A stretch of DNA of 61,871 nt from Trichocoleus desertorum ATA4-8-CV12 (GCA_019358975.1 JAHHIL010000028.1:1-61871), one strand, 5' to 3'. Shown: positions 1 through 7,740, numbered from the stretch's first letter. The notes: generated by a model from the letters alone, not told the origin. Numbers and translations are program-made.

Positions 1-56
1 GCCCGATAAACAGAGGCGATCGCCTGAGTAACATCCGATTTTGTGGTTGGAGCCAT
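1..56 (-). CDS. ECF-type sigma factor, N-terminal end only (partial)
   Basis: The minus strand opens at an ATG at 56-54 and reads MAPTTKSDVTQAIASVYR before the window edge. This resembles the start of the long ECF sigma factors of the ECF42 kind (first helix of sigma region 2). That group is known for being encoded beside DGPF/YCII-domain genes, and such genes follow here in the opposite direction. Only 18 codons are visible, so the call rests on a short match remembered from the family plus the neighbourhood. Its role would be to direct RNA polymerase to the DGPF gene promoters. Confidence 0.55.
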   Translation of the reverse strand, partial: MAPTTKSDVTQAIASVYR

Positions 57-73
57 AGCTGAGCTAAAAAGAC

Positions 74-222
74 AAAAAACTTTTTGGTGAAGTGTCGATT
101 TGAGCAATTCCCGTTCGACTGACTTACGAAGGAGGCAAAGCTCAATCGTACCGAATGAAAAAACTTTTTGGCGAGGTGTCGATTTAAGCAATTCCCGTTC
201 GACTTAACTACAAAGGAGGCAA
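74..222 (+). repeat. 84-bp tandem duplication carrying the leader and ribosome site of the first DGPF gene
   Basis: The block starting at 74 recurs starting at 158 (offset 84) with few changes. Both copies hold the same A6-CTTTTTGG start, a CAATTCCCGTTCGACT core and a GGAGG (131-135 and 215-219). The second GGAGG is the ribosome site of the gene at 227. The first copy's GGAGG precedes an ATG at 155 that opens a ten-residue reading frame, MKKLFGEVSI, ending inside copy two. Confidence 0.8.
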
Positions 223-226
223 CGGA

Positions 227-583
227 ATGAAATACATGCTGCTGATCTACATGGACGAAAACGCCCTGAGCGAAACCGAGCGAGAGCATTGCTATGTAGA
301 ATCCGCCCAACTCGCACAGGAACTCAACGCCAAGGGTCAGTATTTGGCGACCGCTCCACTCCATCCCGTGGCAACAGCAACCAGTATCCGCGTTCGCGAC
401 GGTAAATCACTCGTGACTGATGGACCGTTTGCTGAAACCCGCGAACAATTGGGTGGATTTTTTCTGATTGATGCTCAGGATCTCGATGAGACGATCGCGA
501 TCGCCACCCGCATCCCAGGAGCGCGAGTTGGCACGGTCGAGATTCGTCCTGTTCTTGAAATTGTGGGATTACCAGCGCATTGA
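227..583 (+). CDS. YCII/DGPF-domain protein
   Basis: 118 residues, the usual length for a stand-alone YCII-related domain. The protein begins MKYMLLIYMDE and has the signature DGPFAETREQLGGFFLID near residues 66-83, followed by the strand-helix-strand end of the ferredoxin-like fold. The biochemical role of this family is not settled; genes of this type are typically linked to ECF42-like sigma factors. The start is fixed by AAAGGAGG at 212-219. It is the first of several small DGPF/VOC genes running in the same direction, probably one operon under the divergent sigma factor at the window edge. Confidence 0.85.
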   Translation: MKYMLLIYMDENALSETEREHCYVESAQLAQELNAKGQYLATAPLHPVATATSIRVRDGKSLVTDGPFAETREQLGGFFLIDAQDLDETIAIATRIPGARVGTVEIRPVLEIVGLPAH

Positions 584-600
584 ACTTGAGGAGAACCATC

Positions 601-1101
601 ATGCAAAATAATCATATGATCACCCCCTGCTTGTGGTTTGACGATCAAGCCGAAGCCGCCGCTCAGTTTTACACCGCCATTTTTCGCAATTCCAAGATCG
701 TTCACATCAGCCGTTAGGCAGAAGCTGGACAGGAAATTCACGGAAAACCCGCTGGAACCGTCATGACCGTTAGCTTTGAACTAGACGGTCAGCCGTTCAC
801 AACCCTGAATGGAGGCCCAACCTTCAAATTTAACAAAGCGATTTCCTTCCAAGTCTTTTGCGACACCCAGGAGGAAGTGGATGATTACTGGCAAAAACTG
901 TCTGCGGGTGGGGATGAAACTGCACAGCAATGCGGCTGGCTCAAAGATCAATATGGCGTCTCATGGCAAATTATTCCTCGCATTCTGATTGAGCTGCTCA
1001 ACCACCCCGACGCAGCAATATCCCAAAGGGTTACCGCTGCCATGCTGCAAATGAAGAAAATCGAGATTGATGAACTTAAGCGTGTCGCTGCGAGTGAGTA
1101 A
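601..1101 (+). pseudogene. PhnB-like VOC protein with an in-frame amber stop
   Basis: The frame from the ATG at 601 reads ITPCLWFDDQAEAAAQFYTA and so on, the standard start of PhnB/3-demethylubiquinone-methyltransferase-like VOC proteins. It meets TAG at 715-717, after residues ISR. The family normally has a tyrosine followed by Gly-Glu here, so one base change explains the stop. The rest of the domain (FELDGQPFTTLNGGP, FQVFCDT, GWLKDQYGVSWQI) continues in the same frame to 1101. An ATG at 763 could restart a 112-residue fragment lacking the first beta-alpha-beta unit. It lies 17 bp after the DGPF gene with an AGGAG site, so it belongs to the same operon. Confidence 0.8.
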
Positions 1102-1157
1102 TCAGCACACCAAACCCATAGCCGTCCAGTTCAAACCACTCAACAGGAGATTTCACA

Positions 1158-1586
1158 ATGAAAGTCATGGTCATTGTCAAAGCCACCCAAGATTCCGAAG
1201 CTGGCATCATGCCGAGCGAACAGCTTTTGACTGCAATGGGGCAATACAACGAAGAATTAGCCAAAGCAGGTATCTTGCTCGCTGGTGAGGGGCTTCATCC
1301 TAGCTTAAGAGGGGTACGAGTTCACTTTTCAGGCACAGATCGCACCGTTATCCAGGGACCATTTCCAACGCAGGAGCTAATGGCAGGGTACTGGCTGTGG
1401 CAGGTGAATTCAATGGAAGAGGCGATCGCCTGGGTGAAGCGCTGCCCCAACCCCATGCCCGGAGACTCCGAGATTGAGATCCGTCCCATCTTCGAGGCAG
1501 AGGATTTTGGTGAAGCTATGACACCCGAATTAAGGGAGCAGGAAGACCGCATTCGGGCCCAGCTTGAAACGCAACAGCAAAAGTAA
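1158..1586 (+). CDS. YCII/DGPF-domain protein, QGPF variant
   Basis: 142 residues with the same fold as the gene at 227 but a longer C-terminal helical tail (residues 120-142, rich in Glu, Gln and Arg). The signature reads IQGPFPTQELMAGYWLWQV, so the conserved Asp of DGPF is replaced by Gln. The frame KRCPNPMPGDSEIEIRPIFE is typical of the longer subgroup seen beside ECF sigma factors. Start chosen at the ATG after AGGAG at 1146-1150. Function unknown beyond the family assignment. Confidence 0.82.
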   Translation: MKVMVIVKATQDSEAGIMPSEQLLTAMGQYNEELAKAGILLAGEGLHPSLRGVRVHFSGTDRTVIQGPFPTQELMAGYWLWQVNSMEEAIAWVKRCPNPMPGDSEIEIRPIFEAEDFGEAMTPELREQEDRIRAQLETQQQK

Positions 1587-1667
1587 CATCAACTACCACG
1601 CCAATGATGTTCGTGGGCGAACGATCCGCTCATCCAAACGCAGAATCGATGACGAAAGGAGAAAACA

Positions 1668-2102
1668 ATGGAACTCAATTCTTACCTGATGTTCAATGGC
1701 AACTGTGAAGTTGCATTCCAGTTCTATCAACAATGTCTGGGTGGCAAGATCAGGATGATGATGACTCACAAAGAGGCACCCTCATCAGAACATGTACCTA
1801 CTGAATGGCAGGACAAAATTATGCACGCCTGTCTCGATTTAGGCGTTGGCGGAGCCTCTCCCTCGGAAAATCGTTTGTTGATGGGATCTGACAGCCCACC
1901 TGGATATTTTGAACCCCCACAAGGCTTCTATGTACAAATTAGTGTTGCCGAACCAACCGAGGCAGAACGGATTTTTCACGCTCTAGCAGAAAACGGCAAA
2001 GTGAAGATGGCGATCGCTCAAACCTTCTGGTCTGTCCGTTTTGGCATGTTAATTGATCAGTTCGGTACGCCGTGGATGGTCAACTGTGAGCAAGTAGCTT
2101 GA
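1668..2102 (+). CDS. PhnB/YjdN-like VOC family protein
   Basis: 144 residues. It begins MELNSYLMFNGNCEVAFQFYQQCLGG, the common start of PhnB-like VOC proteins, and ends WSVRFGMLIDQFGTPWMVNCE, the closing strand pair with the usual FG..D.FG.PW motif. Such proteins form a paired beta-alpha-beta-beta-beta cleft, often metal binding, but most have no assigned substrate. An AAGGAG site lies at 1655-1660. It continues the run of small same-strand genes, and there is no sign of damage. Confidence 0.82.
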   Translation: MELNSYLMFNGNCEVAFQFYQQCLGGKIRMMMTHKEAPSSEHVPTEWQDKIMHACLDLGVGGASPSENRLLMGSDSPPGYFEPPQGFYVQISVAEPTEAERIFHALAENGKVKMAIAQTFWSVRFGMLIDQFGTPWMVNCEQVA

Positions 2103-2157
2103 GTCTTGAATCGTCTTTCAACCGATACAACTGCAACAAATCACACTCGAAAAAACC

Positions 2158-2559
2158 ATGACTACTCAAATCTTCGTCAATTTACCCGTCAAAAACCTCA
2201 AGCAGTCGATCGAATTTTTTACCCAACTCGGCTTCCAGTTCAATCCTCAATTCACTGATGAAACTGCTACGTGCATGATTGTCTCCGAGAGTATCTTCGT
2301 GATGCTCTTGACTCATGAGAAGTTTAAGACGTTTACGCCAAACACGATTTGTGATGCTACAAAAAGTACTGAAGTGTTGGTGTGCTTATCGACGGAGAGC
2401 CGAGAAAAAATTGATGAAATGGTTCGCAAGGCGATCGCAAGGGGTGGCACAACCTACAATGAACCTCAGGACCACGGATTTATGTATGCACATGGGTTTC
2501 AGGATTTAGATGGTCACATTTGGGAACTGATGTACATGGAACCCAGCGCAATCAACTAA
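2158..2559 (+). CDS. VOC family (glyoxalase-like) protein
   Basis: 133 residues beginning MTTQIFVNLPVKNLKQSIEFFTQLGF and ending DLDGHIWELMYMEPSAIN. The D-x-D-G-H-x-W-E-L motif near the end is the usual second-half metal/turn motif of glyoxalase/bleomycin-resistance relatives. The closest match by eye is the group of uncharacterised 'VOC family' proteins common in bacteria rather than glyoxalase I itself. No good ribosome site is seen close to the ATG. The stop codon is followed directly, in the same frame, by the remnant of an acetyltransferase. Confidence 0.8.
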   Translation: MTTQIFVNLPVKNLKQSIEFFTQLGFQFNPQFTDETATCMIVSESIFVMLLTHEKFKTFTPNTICDATKSTEVLVCLSTESREKIDEMVRKAIARGGTTYNEPQDHGFMYAHGFQDLDGHIWELMYMEPSAIN

Positions 2560-2763
2560 TCAAAGAAACTCGATCGCACCCCTGATTGGCGAGAACAACT
2601 GATTGCTGAGATAGAAGGGCGTGCGATCGGCTTTATCCAGATTATTGATCCCACCCTTGAGGAGAGTCATTACTGGGGAGATATTGCTGCAAATCTTCGC
2701 GCCATTGACATTGGGATTGGTGAAGCGACGGATTTAGGCAAGGGTTATGGAACGAAAATGTGA
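2560..2763 (+). pseudogene. Fragment of an AAC(6')-like GNAT acetyltransferase
   Basis: In the frame immediately following the VOC stop codon the sequence reads DWREQLIAEIEGRAIGFIQI, then HYWGDIAANLRAIDIGIGEA and DLGKGYGTKM before a stop at 2761-2763. This is the middle of a GNAT enzyme of the aminoglycoside 6'-acetyltransferase-like type. It includes the start of the acetyl-CoA loop (normally G-x-G-Y-G-T), but both the N-terminal quarter and the C-terminal third are missing and there is no start codon. It must be a decayed remnant. Confidence 0.65.
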
Positions 2764-2845
2764 GTGTTCTCCGGAATCGCTCTCAATTGCAATGTATTTC
2801 TACAGGCTCAATCTGCTATTTCACAATTAGAATATCGTGAGGTTC

Positions 2846-3730
2846 ATGAAATACTCTTTCAGCAAGCAGTTTAGACGATTGGCTCTGATGATGGGTAGCC
2901 TTCTACTGCTATGCCTGTGCAGTTTGGCACCTGTATCTGTCCAATCTCAGCCTGCCACAAAAGATGCTACCCAGGCGATCGCGCCTTCCAAGCAAACTGC
3001 GATTGCCCAAGCGCAAAATCTAGCGAAAGCCTTCAAGGAATTAGGAGTAGATGGCTCGATCATCATCTATGACAAAAAGCGCGATCGCTTTTACGAACAT
3101 AACCCGACTCGCAATACAACGGTGTTCTATCCTGCCTCTACCTTCAAAATTCTCAATGCCCTAATTTCTCTCGAAACGGGCGTAGTTCGCGATGATCTTG
3201 CCGTTCTGACTTGGGATGGTGTGCAGCGTGAAATCCCTGCTTGGAATCGAGATACTAATCTCCGTCAAGCCTTTAAAGACTCTACCGTTTGGTTCTATCA
3301 AGTCCTTGCTCGTCGCAATGGGCATGAACGAATGCAAAAATTTGTGGCGCAAGCAAACTATGGTAATCGCCAAATTGGCACACCTGACCGAATTGATCAC
3401 TTCTGGTTAGACGGCCCTCTGCAAATTACGCCTAGACAAGAAATTGAATTTCTTCAACGGTTAGAGCGAAACGATCTGCCCTTTTCAAAACGCACAATTG
3501 ACTTGGTCAAAGACATCATGATTGTGGAGCAAACACCAGACTATATCTTACGAGGAAAGACAGGCTGGGTGACGGAGGTTAACCCCGGTGTGGGTTGGTT
3601 TGTCGGTTATTTAGAGCAAAATAACAATGTGTATTTCTTTGCCACTAACATTGCTATGTCTAAAATGGAAGATGCTCCTAAGCGATTAGAACTGACTCGT
3701 CGTACTTTCAAAGCACTAGGGCTGCTCTGA
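2846..3730 (+). CDS. Class D (OXA-type) beta-lactamase homologue
   Basis: About 294 residues with an N-terminal signal peptide (LALMMGSLLLLCLCSLAPVSV), so probably periplasmic. Counting from an upstream GTG at 2837, all class D motifs are present in order. They are STFK at 101-104 (nucleophile Ser and the Lys that is carboxylated in the family), STV at 149-151, YGN at 175-177, WLDGPLQI, and KTG at 241-243 followed by W. Known class D enzymes open beta-lactam rings through an acyl-serine intermediate; activity here is inferred. I prefer the ATG at 2846 because GAGG sits just before it, although the spacing is short. The gene stands alone, without a regulator next to it. Confidence 0.85.
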   Translation: MKYSFSKQFRRLALMMGSLLLLCLCSLAPVSVQSQPATKDATQAIAPSKQTAIAQAQNLAKAFKELGVDGSIIIYDKKRDRFYEHNPTRNTTVFYPASTFKILNALISLETGVVRDDLAVLTWDGVQREIPAWNRDTNLRQAFKDSTVWFYQVLARRNGHERMQKFVAQANYGNRQIGTPDRIDHFWLDGPLQITPRQEIEFLQRLERNDLPFSKRTIDLVKDIMIVEQTPDYILRGKTGWVTEVNPGVGWFVGYLEQNNNVYFFATNIAMSKMEDAPKRLELTRRTFKALGLL

Positions 3731-3856
3731 TTTGAAGCGATCGCTGCCCCTGATAAGTTGCATGGTGGCTGAATTTCTCTCAAGTCGGCAGTTAAATATC
3801 GAAAGATGAGGGTGATGGTGACAGCCTACGGAGAGCAACCCAGTCACCATCAGTGC

Positions 3857-4495
3857 CTACAGATTTAGAGATTGAACACTCAAATCCTTCAATGTAATCG
3901 TGTAATGATGTTGTTTCCCTATTGCAACAAAGGAGGCGATCGCTTCACTGGTCACCGCCACGGTTAGCATGACCAAATTCCGGGCCAGTGAATAATCGCA
4001 AACATCATCATTGACATCTGAAGGAACGCGATAAACATCATTCCAAATCACTTCAGCGTAATCAGCAGCGAGCCCAGCGTGGAGGCAAGGAGTTTTAGTC
4101 TGCTCAGCATAATCTTTCACTGCTCGCCGTGAAGTACTGTTATCAAACACATCCACAATCAGTTGACTGCCTTTGAGTAGTTGAACCACATTCGCCACAG
4201 TCAACTCTTTGGTTTCTACTTCCACCTTTGTCGCGATCGCCCGATATAAGTTATTCGCCAAAATTTTGGCTTTGAATGCACCCACATCAGAACGGTAGTA
4301 AGGCTGAGTCGAGAGATTACGTTCTTCAATGCGATCGCGCTCGATCACCTTGAGCTTACCAAACCCAGCACGAGCCAAGTTTTCAGCTAAATTTCCCCCT
4401 AACGCTCCTGCACCACAGATAGCGACAGGAAACTCCTTTAGCTTTGCCATCACAGCATCGCTTCGATAGAGTTGTTCGTGAAAAAAGATACTCAT
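3857..4495 (-). CDS. ThiF/MoeB/HesA-like adenylyltransferase-fold protein
   Basis: 212 residues, shorter than MoeB or ThiF (about 245). The nucleotide loop GAGALGGNLAENLARAGF lies at residues 28-45. It is followed by the acidic strand VIERDRIEERNLSTQPY, which matches the ATP/Mg site of E1-like enzymes, where Asp, Arg and Asn contact the nucleotide. VDVFDNSTSRRAVKDY matches the D-N-x-x-x-R region. I see no zinc-binding CxxC pairs and no clear catalytic cysteine motif, so it may adenylate without thioester chemistry. The stop of the upstream 277-residue gene is one base from this start, so the two are co-translated. The protein or small-molecule substrate is unknown. Confidence 0.75.
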   Translation of the reverse strand: MSIFFHEQLYRSDAVMAKLKEFPVAICGAGALGGNLAENLARAGFGKLKVIERDRIEERNLSTQPYYRSDVGAFKAKILANNLYRAIATKVEVETKELTVANVVQLLKGSQLIVDVFDNSTSRRAVKDYAEQTKTPCLHAGLAADYAEVIWNDVYRVPSDVNDDVCDYSLARNLVMLTVAVTSEAIASFVAIGKQHHYTITLKDLSVQSLNL

Positions 4496-4496
4496 C

Positions 4497-5330
4497 TCAC
4501 CACTCCCGGTCTTCCATTACACCCACTAACGATTGCAAGTCAAAGTCGTGGTCGCGTCCGCTTAAGCAAATACCAGAACTCACGACGGTCAGGTCATCTT
4601 TGGCGATTGCGCTCGTATGACGAACCCCATCCGATGTTGTCCAATCGACTGTCCAGTAATCCCCCCGATCCTGGAACTGGTGCAGTTCACCACCACCTAG
4701 TTTAAGCGCTTGACGTAGACGTTTTTCATCTCGTTGAGGATGAGCAAAGCCTTCAGTTCTTTGAGTGGCTAGATCGTAGAGCGATCGCATTTCGGGTGTG
4801 ATGCCCTTAAACTGCAACTCTTCAACAGGAATCAGTTGCTTGAGATTGGATTGCAGAGTTTCGGCGATCGCAGGATCATCACGGCGATCGATCTCCTCGA
4901 ACCAGCAGGAGTTACCATTCCAACGAGCGATAATCTGCTCAAAAGCAATTCCTTCGGTGACTAGATGCACAGGTACAGGTTTAATGGTTTTGAACCGCTG
5001 GCGCATGTCTGCTTCGTTGACTGGATAAGCTAACCAGGTTTGATGCTGTAAGCGATAGGCCAAGCGTAGACGAATGGTTGGCAAGTTCTGTAAGTAGGCA
5101 GCAATTTGAGGTAGATCGGCCTCTTCAATCAACATTGCGGTCTGTGCATTCACAGCCTGGAAGATGCCCCATCCCTCGAACTTTTGGGGTTTGGGAGTGA
5201 AGGTGTAAATCATACCTGCTACCCGTGTGCGAACTTTTCCACCTTTGACGCAAGGTGCCAAAAACTGAGTGGATTGTAGTTGTGCTTCGGCACTCGCAAT
5301 CTGGCTTAAGAGCTTGCGGATGTCTTGCAT
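4497..5330 (-). CDS. Conserved hypothetical protein paired with the ThiF-like gene
   Basis: 277 residues, no signal peptide and no membrane segment. I do not recognise a named domain. Visible features are a Lys/Arg-rich KGGKVRTRVAGMIYTF stretch near residue 30, a PVPVHLVTEGIAFEQIIARWNG central segment, a helical RSLYDLATQRTEGFAHPQRDEKRLRQALKLGGG region near 205-240, and a two-stranded WTVDWTTSDGVRHTSAI end. The gene sits one base upstream of the ThiF-like gene on the same strand, which implies a shared job, perhaps as substrate presenter or regulator of the adenylating protein. That is inference. Confidence 0.7.
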   Translation of the reverse strand: MQDIRKLLSQIASAEAQLQSTQFLAPCVKGGKVRTRVAGMIYTFTPKPQKFEGWGIFQAVNAQTAMLIEEADLPQIAAYLQNLPTIRLRLAYRLQHQTWLAYPVNEADMRQRFKTIKPVPVHLVTEGIAFEQIIARWNGNSCWFEEIDRRDDPAIAETLQSNLKQLIPVEELQFKGITPEMRSLYDLATQRTEGFAHPQRDEKRLRQALKLGGGELHQFQDRGDYWTVDWTTSDGVRHTSAIAKDDLTVVSSGICLSGRDHDFDLQSLVGVMEDREW

Positions 5331-5435
5331 ATTGACACCTCATTATGGCGGTTGTGGGCATCTGTCTTAGGGTGGCTGTGCATCATCTCAAGATGACTAC
5401 ACTGGAGTACAAAAGCATGATTCTGGAGAACAGTA

Positions 5436-5660
5436 ATGATGACCGCTGATGACTCTCAGAATGTACCCAAGCAAGTTGATCAAGAAGACTGGTTTAGCCG
5501 TGGCAGGGCAGATGCACTGATGGGACACTCTAAACAGCCTCCTGAAATTGATCCTGAACAAGCCAGCCAGTATGACTTGGGATATGGTGAAGGGAGCCTC
5601 CAGCAATCTCTCGCTCAGAGCACCTCAGCACCAGACGCTGCGATCGCTACAGACGATTAA
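5436..5660 (+). CDS. Small conserved acidic hypothetical protein
   Basis: 74 residues with a GGAGAA ribosome site at 5424-5429 and two possible ATGs (5436, 5439). The core DWFSRGRADALMGHSKQPPE followed by YDLGYGEG resembles small cyanobacterial proteins with a repeated 'F-x-x-G-x-x-D/G' pattern, as in short soluble proteins of unknown role. It is acidic at both ends and has no signal peptide. It is transcribed divergently from the ThiF pair. No function can be given. Confidence 0.6.
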   Translation: MMTADDSQNVPKQVDQEDWFSRGRADALMGHSKQPPEIDPEQASQYDLGYGEGSLQQSLAQSTSAPDAAIATDD

Positions 5661-5726
5661 GCCTGTCAATGACTGACTCCGTTGGTGTGCAAGGGCATGT
5701 TGACTCAGCTTCTCACTAGGGGAAGG

Positions 5727-6164
5727 TCAGGAGCGCAAAGAACCTCGGATCTCCATCAAAATTTGTCCTAATTTGTTTTTGCCGCTGCCATCTTTGCCAC
5801 AGCCCCAGTAATAATCAACCGGGGAGTTTTCCACCAACACTTCATCCCCCGTTGCCAGCAAGATTTCTCGGATGTCTGCATGAGCCATAAACTTTTGCAG
5901 AACTGCTTTTCGCATCACGTCATCTTTCACTTGCTCCCAATCAGAACGAAGTGGAAGAGAGCGATCGCGCCCCATATTCGCTGCATCTTTAGGAGTTTTG
6001 GTCTGTCTTAGCTTCTCTAAATAAGGCGTCTCAATAAACTTCTGAGCTTGAAAATAGTGTTCGCTCGTTGCCCAGTACAGATCATCTAACATAAAGCCAT
6101 GTGCTGAGAAATTGGAGAAGCAACCATAGGGCTTTTCGCGTTCGACGTAGAAGTAGATAGTCAT
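5727..6164 (-). CDS. NADAR family (YbiA/RibX-like) protein
   Basis: 145 residues, full length for this family. Motifs seen are FYVEREKPYGCFSNFSAHGF, YWATSEHYFQAQKF and YWGCGKDGSGKNKLGQILMEIR. Together these make the NADAR active-site cleft, with conserved Glu in SEHYFQA and the W-G-x-G-x-D-G-x-G-x-N-x-L end. Known members cleave N-glycosidic bonds: riboflavin-pathway intermediates in YbiA, and ADP-ribose from guanine bases in the DarT1-NADAR toxin-antitoxin pairs. It lies 156 bp downstream of a DUF4291 gene on the same strand. The gap contains a tandem ACTACAA motif and could hold its own promoter. Confidence 0.85.
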   Translation of the reverse strand: MTIYFYVEREKPYGCFSNFSAHGFMLDDLYWATSEHYFQAQKFIETPYLEKLRQTKTPKDAANMGRDRSLPLRSDWEQVKDDVMRKAVLQKFMAHADIREILLATGDEVLVENSPVDYYWGCGKDGSGKNKLGQILMEIRGSLRS

Positions 6165-6246
6165 AGTTGCTCGTTACCGTTCCTCTCAGACTGCGTATGT
6201 AGGCTCTAAAGGTTAGGGCACGCAGGATATTAAAGTGATTTTATTT

Positions 6247-6264
6247 GTACTACAAATACTACAA
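6247..6264 (-). promoter_or_regulatory. Tandem ACTACAA boxes upstream of the NADAR gene
   Basis: GTACTACAA (6247-6255) is followed directly by ATACTACAA (6256-6264). On the gene strand this reads TTGTAGTAT-TTGTAGTAC, about 85-100 bp before the NADAR start. ATACTACAA also occurs twice upstream of the Ro60-like operon at a similar distance, so both may answer to one regulator. A T/A-rich ATAAAAT follows and could be a -10 region. Confidence 0.4.
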
Positions 6265-6320
6265 TAGCAATTTCGGATTGTCTAGGGCGATCGCTATTTT
6301 GTAGAAAGCAGTCATCGCCT

Positions 6321-6974
6321 CTAAAGTATGGCTTCAACGGTTGATAACTGGCGCCGTCGAGCAATCTCTGGATCAGCAACAGGATAAACTGACTCACTGG
6401 GGACGATAAGTTGCGCCCAATTTCCAGTCTGAACGAATGAATATTGCTCCCGAACGAATTGGGAGATATCCTCAATACTCACAATCCAATCACGGGTGTA
6501 TTGAGCCAGCGTTTCACCCCGTAATCCCAATTGGATGGCACGTCGCTCTAGCTTGGCACCAGACGGATGATGATCCGGGTCCCACTGCAACCGTACTGAG
6601 GATTGAGCTACGGCTTGTTTCCACTCGGCTTCAGTGGAGTAGACCTCTGGAGAAAAGCTGGAATGGACAGCGGTTGCCAAAATTGTTTCAAACGCCGATT
6701 GCTTGATCCGAATTGCCAGAATAACTTCCTGACCTGCTTTGGTGCCCCAGCCAGAACGGTACATCATCCATAAAAAGTTGGGCTTAATCCAACTCATGCG
6801 ATTCAGGCTAAACTCACCACCGAAGTAACCATGCTCAAGGGCAAAATGGGCGATCGCCGGACGATATGCCTGATACACCACAACGGAGGCTTCACCGTAC
6901 TGAGCAATAATATGTCGTCCAGTTTTCGGTGAGCGGAGAATGCTAGTGGTGTAATCTTCTATTAAAAGTTGCAT
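6321..6974 (-). CDS. DUF4291 family protein
   Basis: 217 residues, typical for DUF4291. The recognisable blocks are GRHIIAQYGEASVVVYQAYR, FSLNRMSWIKPNFLWMMYRS and GTKAGQEVILAIRI in the first half, then VRLQWDPDHHP and KLERRAIQLGLRG. It is cytosolic and has no signal peptide. The function of the family is not firmly established in what I can recall. I have a weak memory of it being grouped with ADP-ribosyltransferase-like folds, and I cannot confirm that here. It lies upstream of, and on the same strand as, the NADAR gene. Confidence 0.8.
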   Translation of the reverse strand: MQLLIEDYTTSILRSPKTGRHIIAQYGEASVVVYQAYRPAIAHFALEHGYFGGEFSLNRMSWIKPNFLWMMYRSGWGTKAGQEVILAIRIKQSAFETILATAVHSSFSPEVYSTEAEWKQAVAQSSVRLQWDPDHHPSGAKLERRAIQLGLRGETLAQYTRDWIVSIEDISQFVREQYSFVQTGNWAQLIVPSESVYPVADPEIARRRQLSTVEAIL

Positions 6975-7223
6975 ATTATCTTTCGCCTCCGCAATCTACA
7001 CCTTCTTGACACCCCTTATTAATATCGCCTCATGAGAGTAAGCGATCGCCTAAATCGAGGACACGCCATAGCATGTTACAAACGAGACTATGGAAACTTC
7101 TGTGTCATTCTTATTGCCAACAGAATTAGGCAGGACATCAATGAGCTTAAAATTCTGCTATGAAGTAAAATTTCATCTATGATTTAGAGTAGATTATAAG
7201 CTTTAAGTATTCTGTAAGTAATG

Positions 7224-7740
7224 AACTACCCCGCCGCAAGCAGCGGGGTATCAGCATCAAAAGAGGGCTAATTGCTCATCTCGATGCAGTTGCAGATACT
7301 CCTTGCCCTGCTTTTTGACATACCTGGCAATCATACCTTCATCCCCATGCTTGCCCACCGTACTGGCAAAGTACCCGTCACTCCAAAACTCCCCACCCCA
7401 CAGCTGCTTTTTCACCCCTGGGCACCGTTTGAATACCTCGCGTGCTGTTAGGCTCTTGAGCATCGTCACCAACTTCGTCACACTGTACGTCGGCACCGAC
7501 TGAATTAAGAAGTGCACATGGGCTTTGTCGATCCCAATCTCGACAAACTTAATCTCATAACGCTTCTCGATTTCAAGGCATACCTCACGTAAGACTGCAT
7601 CAACCTGTTCGTCAAACACAGCCCGTCGATACTTTGCAGGAAACACCAAGTGATACAACAAAACAGTGACGTTATGGCTCTTGTGAATATATTCACTCAT
7701 CCTGGCATTTTACGCCCCGAGGGGCGGGGAATCTACCCGC
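7224..7740 (-). mobile_element. IS200-type insertion sequence (single-gene IS200/IS605 member)
   Basis: A single Y1 transposase gene is flanked by subterminal hairpins. At the downstream end there is an 8-bp perfect stem TACCCCGC/GCGGGGTA (7227-7250). At the upstream end a GC-rich hairpin, GCCCC-GA-GGGGC, lies around 7714-7725. There are no terminal inverted repeats, as expected for this family. The exact ends are estimated. The element seems to have entered an older ISKra4-like transposase gene. Confidence 0.75.
7257..7700 (-). CDS. tnpA: IS200/IS605 family transposase TnpA (HUH, Y1)
   Basis: 147 residues, full length. The HUH metal motif is HVHFLIQ (near residue 60) and the catalytic tyrosine lies in the helix EGMIARYVKKQG (near residue 127). 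The start YIHKSHNVTVLLYHLVFPAKYR is standard for the family. These enzymes act as dimers on single-stranded hairpin ends during lagging-strand synthesis. There is no accompanying TnpB. The gene appears intact, so the element may still be active. Confidence 0.9.
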   Translation of the reverse strand: MSEYIHKSHNVTVLLYHLVFPAKYRRAVFDEQVDAVLREVCLEIEKRYEIKFVEIGIDKAHVHFLIQSVPTYSVTKLVTMLKSLTAREVFKRCPGVKKQLWGGEFWSDGYFASTVGKHGDEGMIARYVKKQGKEYLQLHRDEQLALF

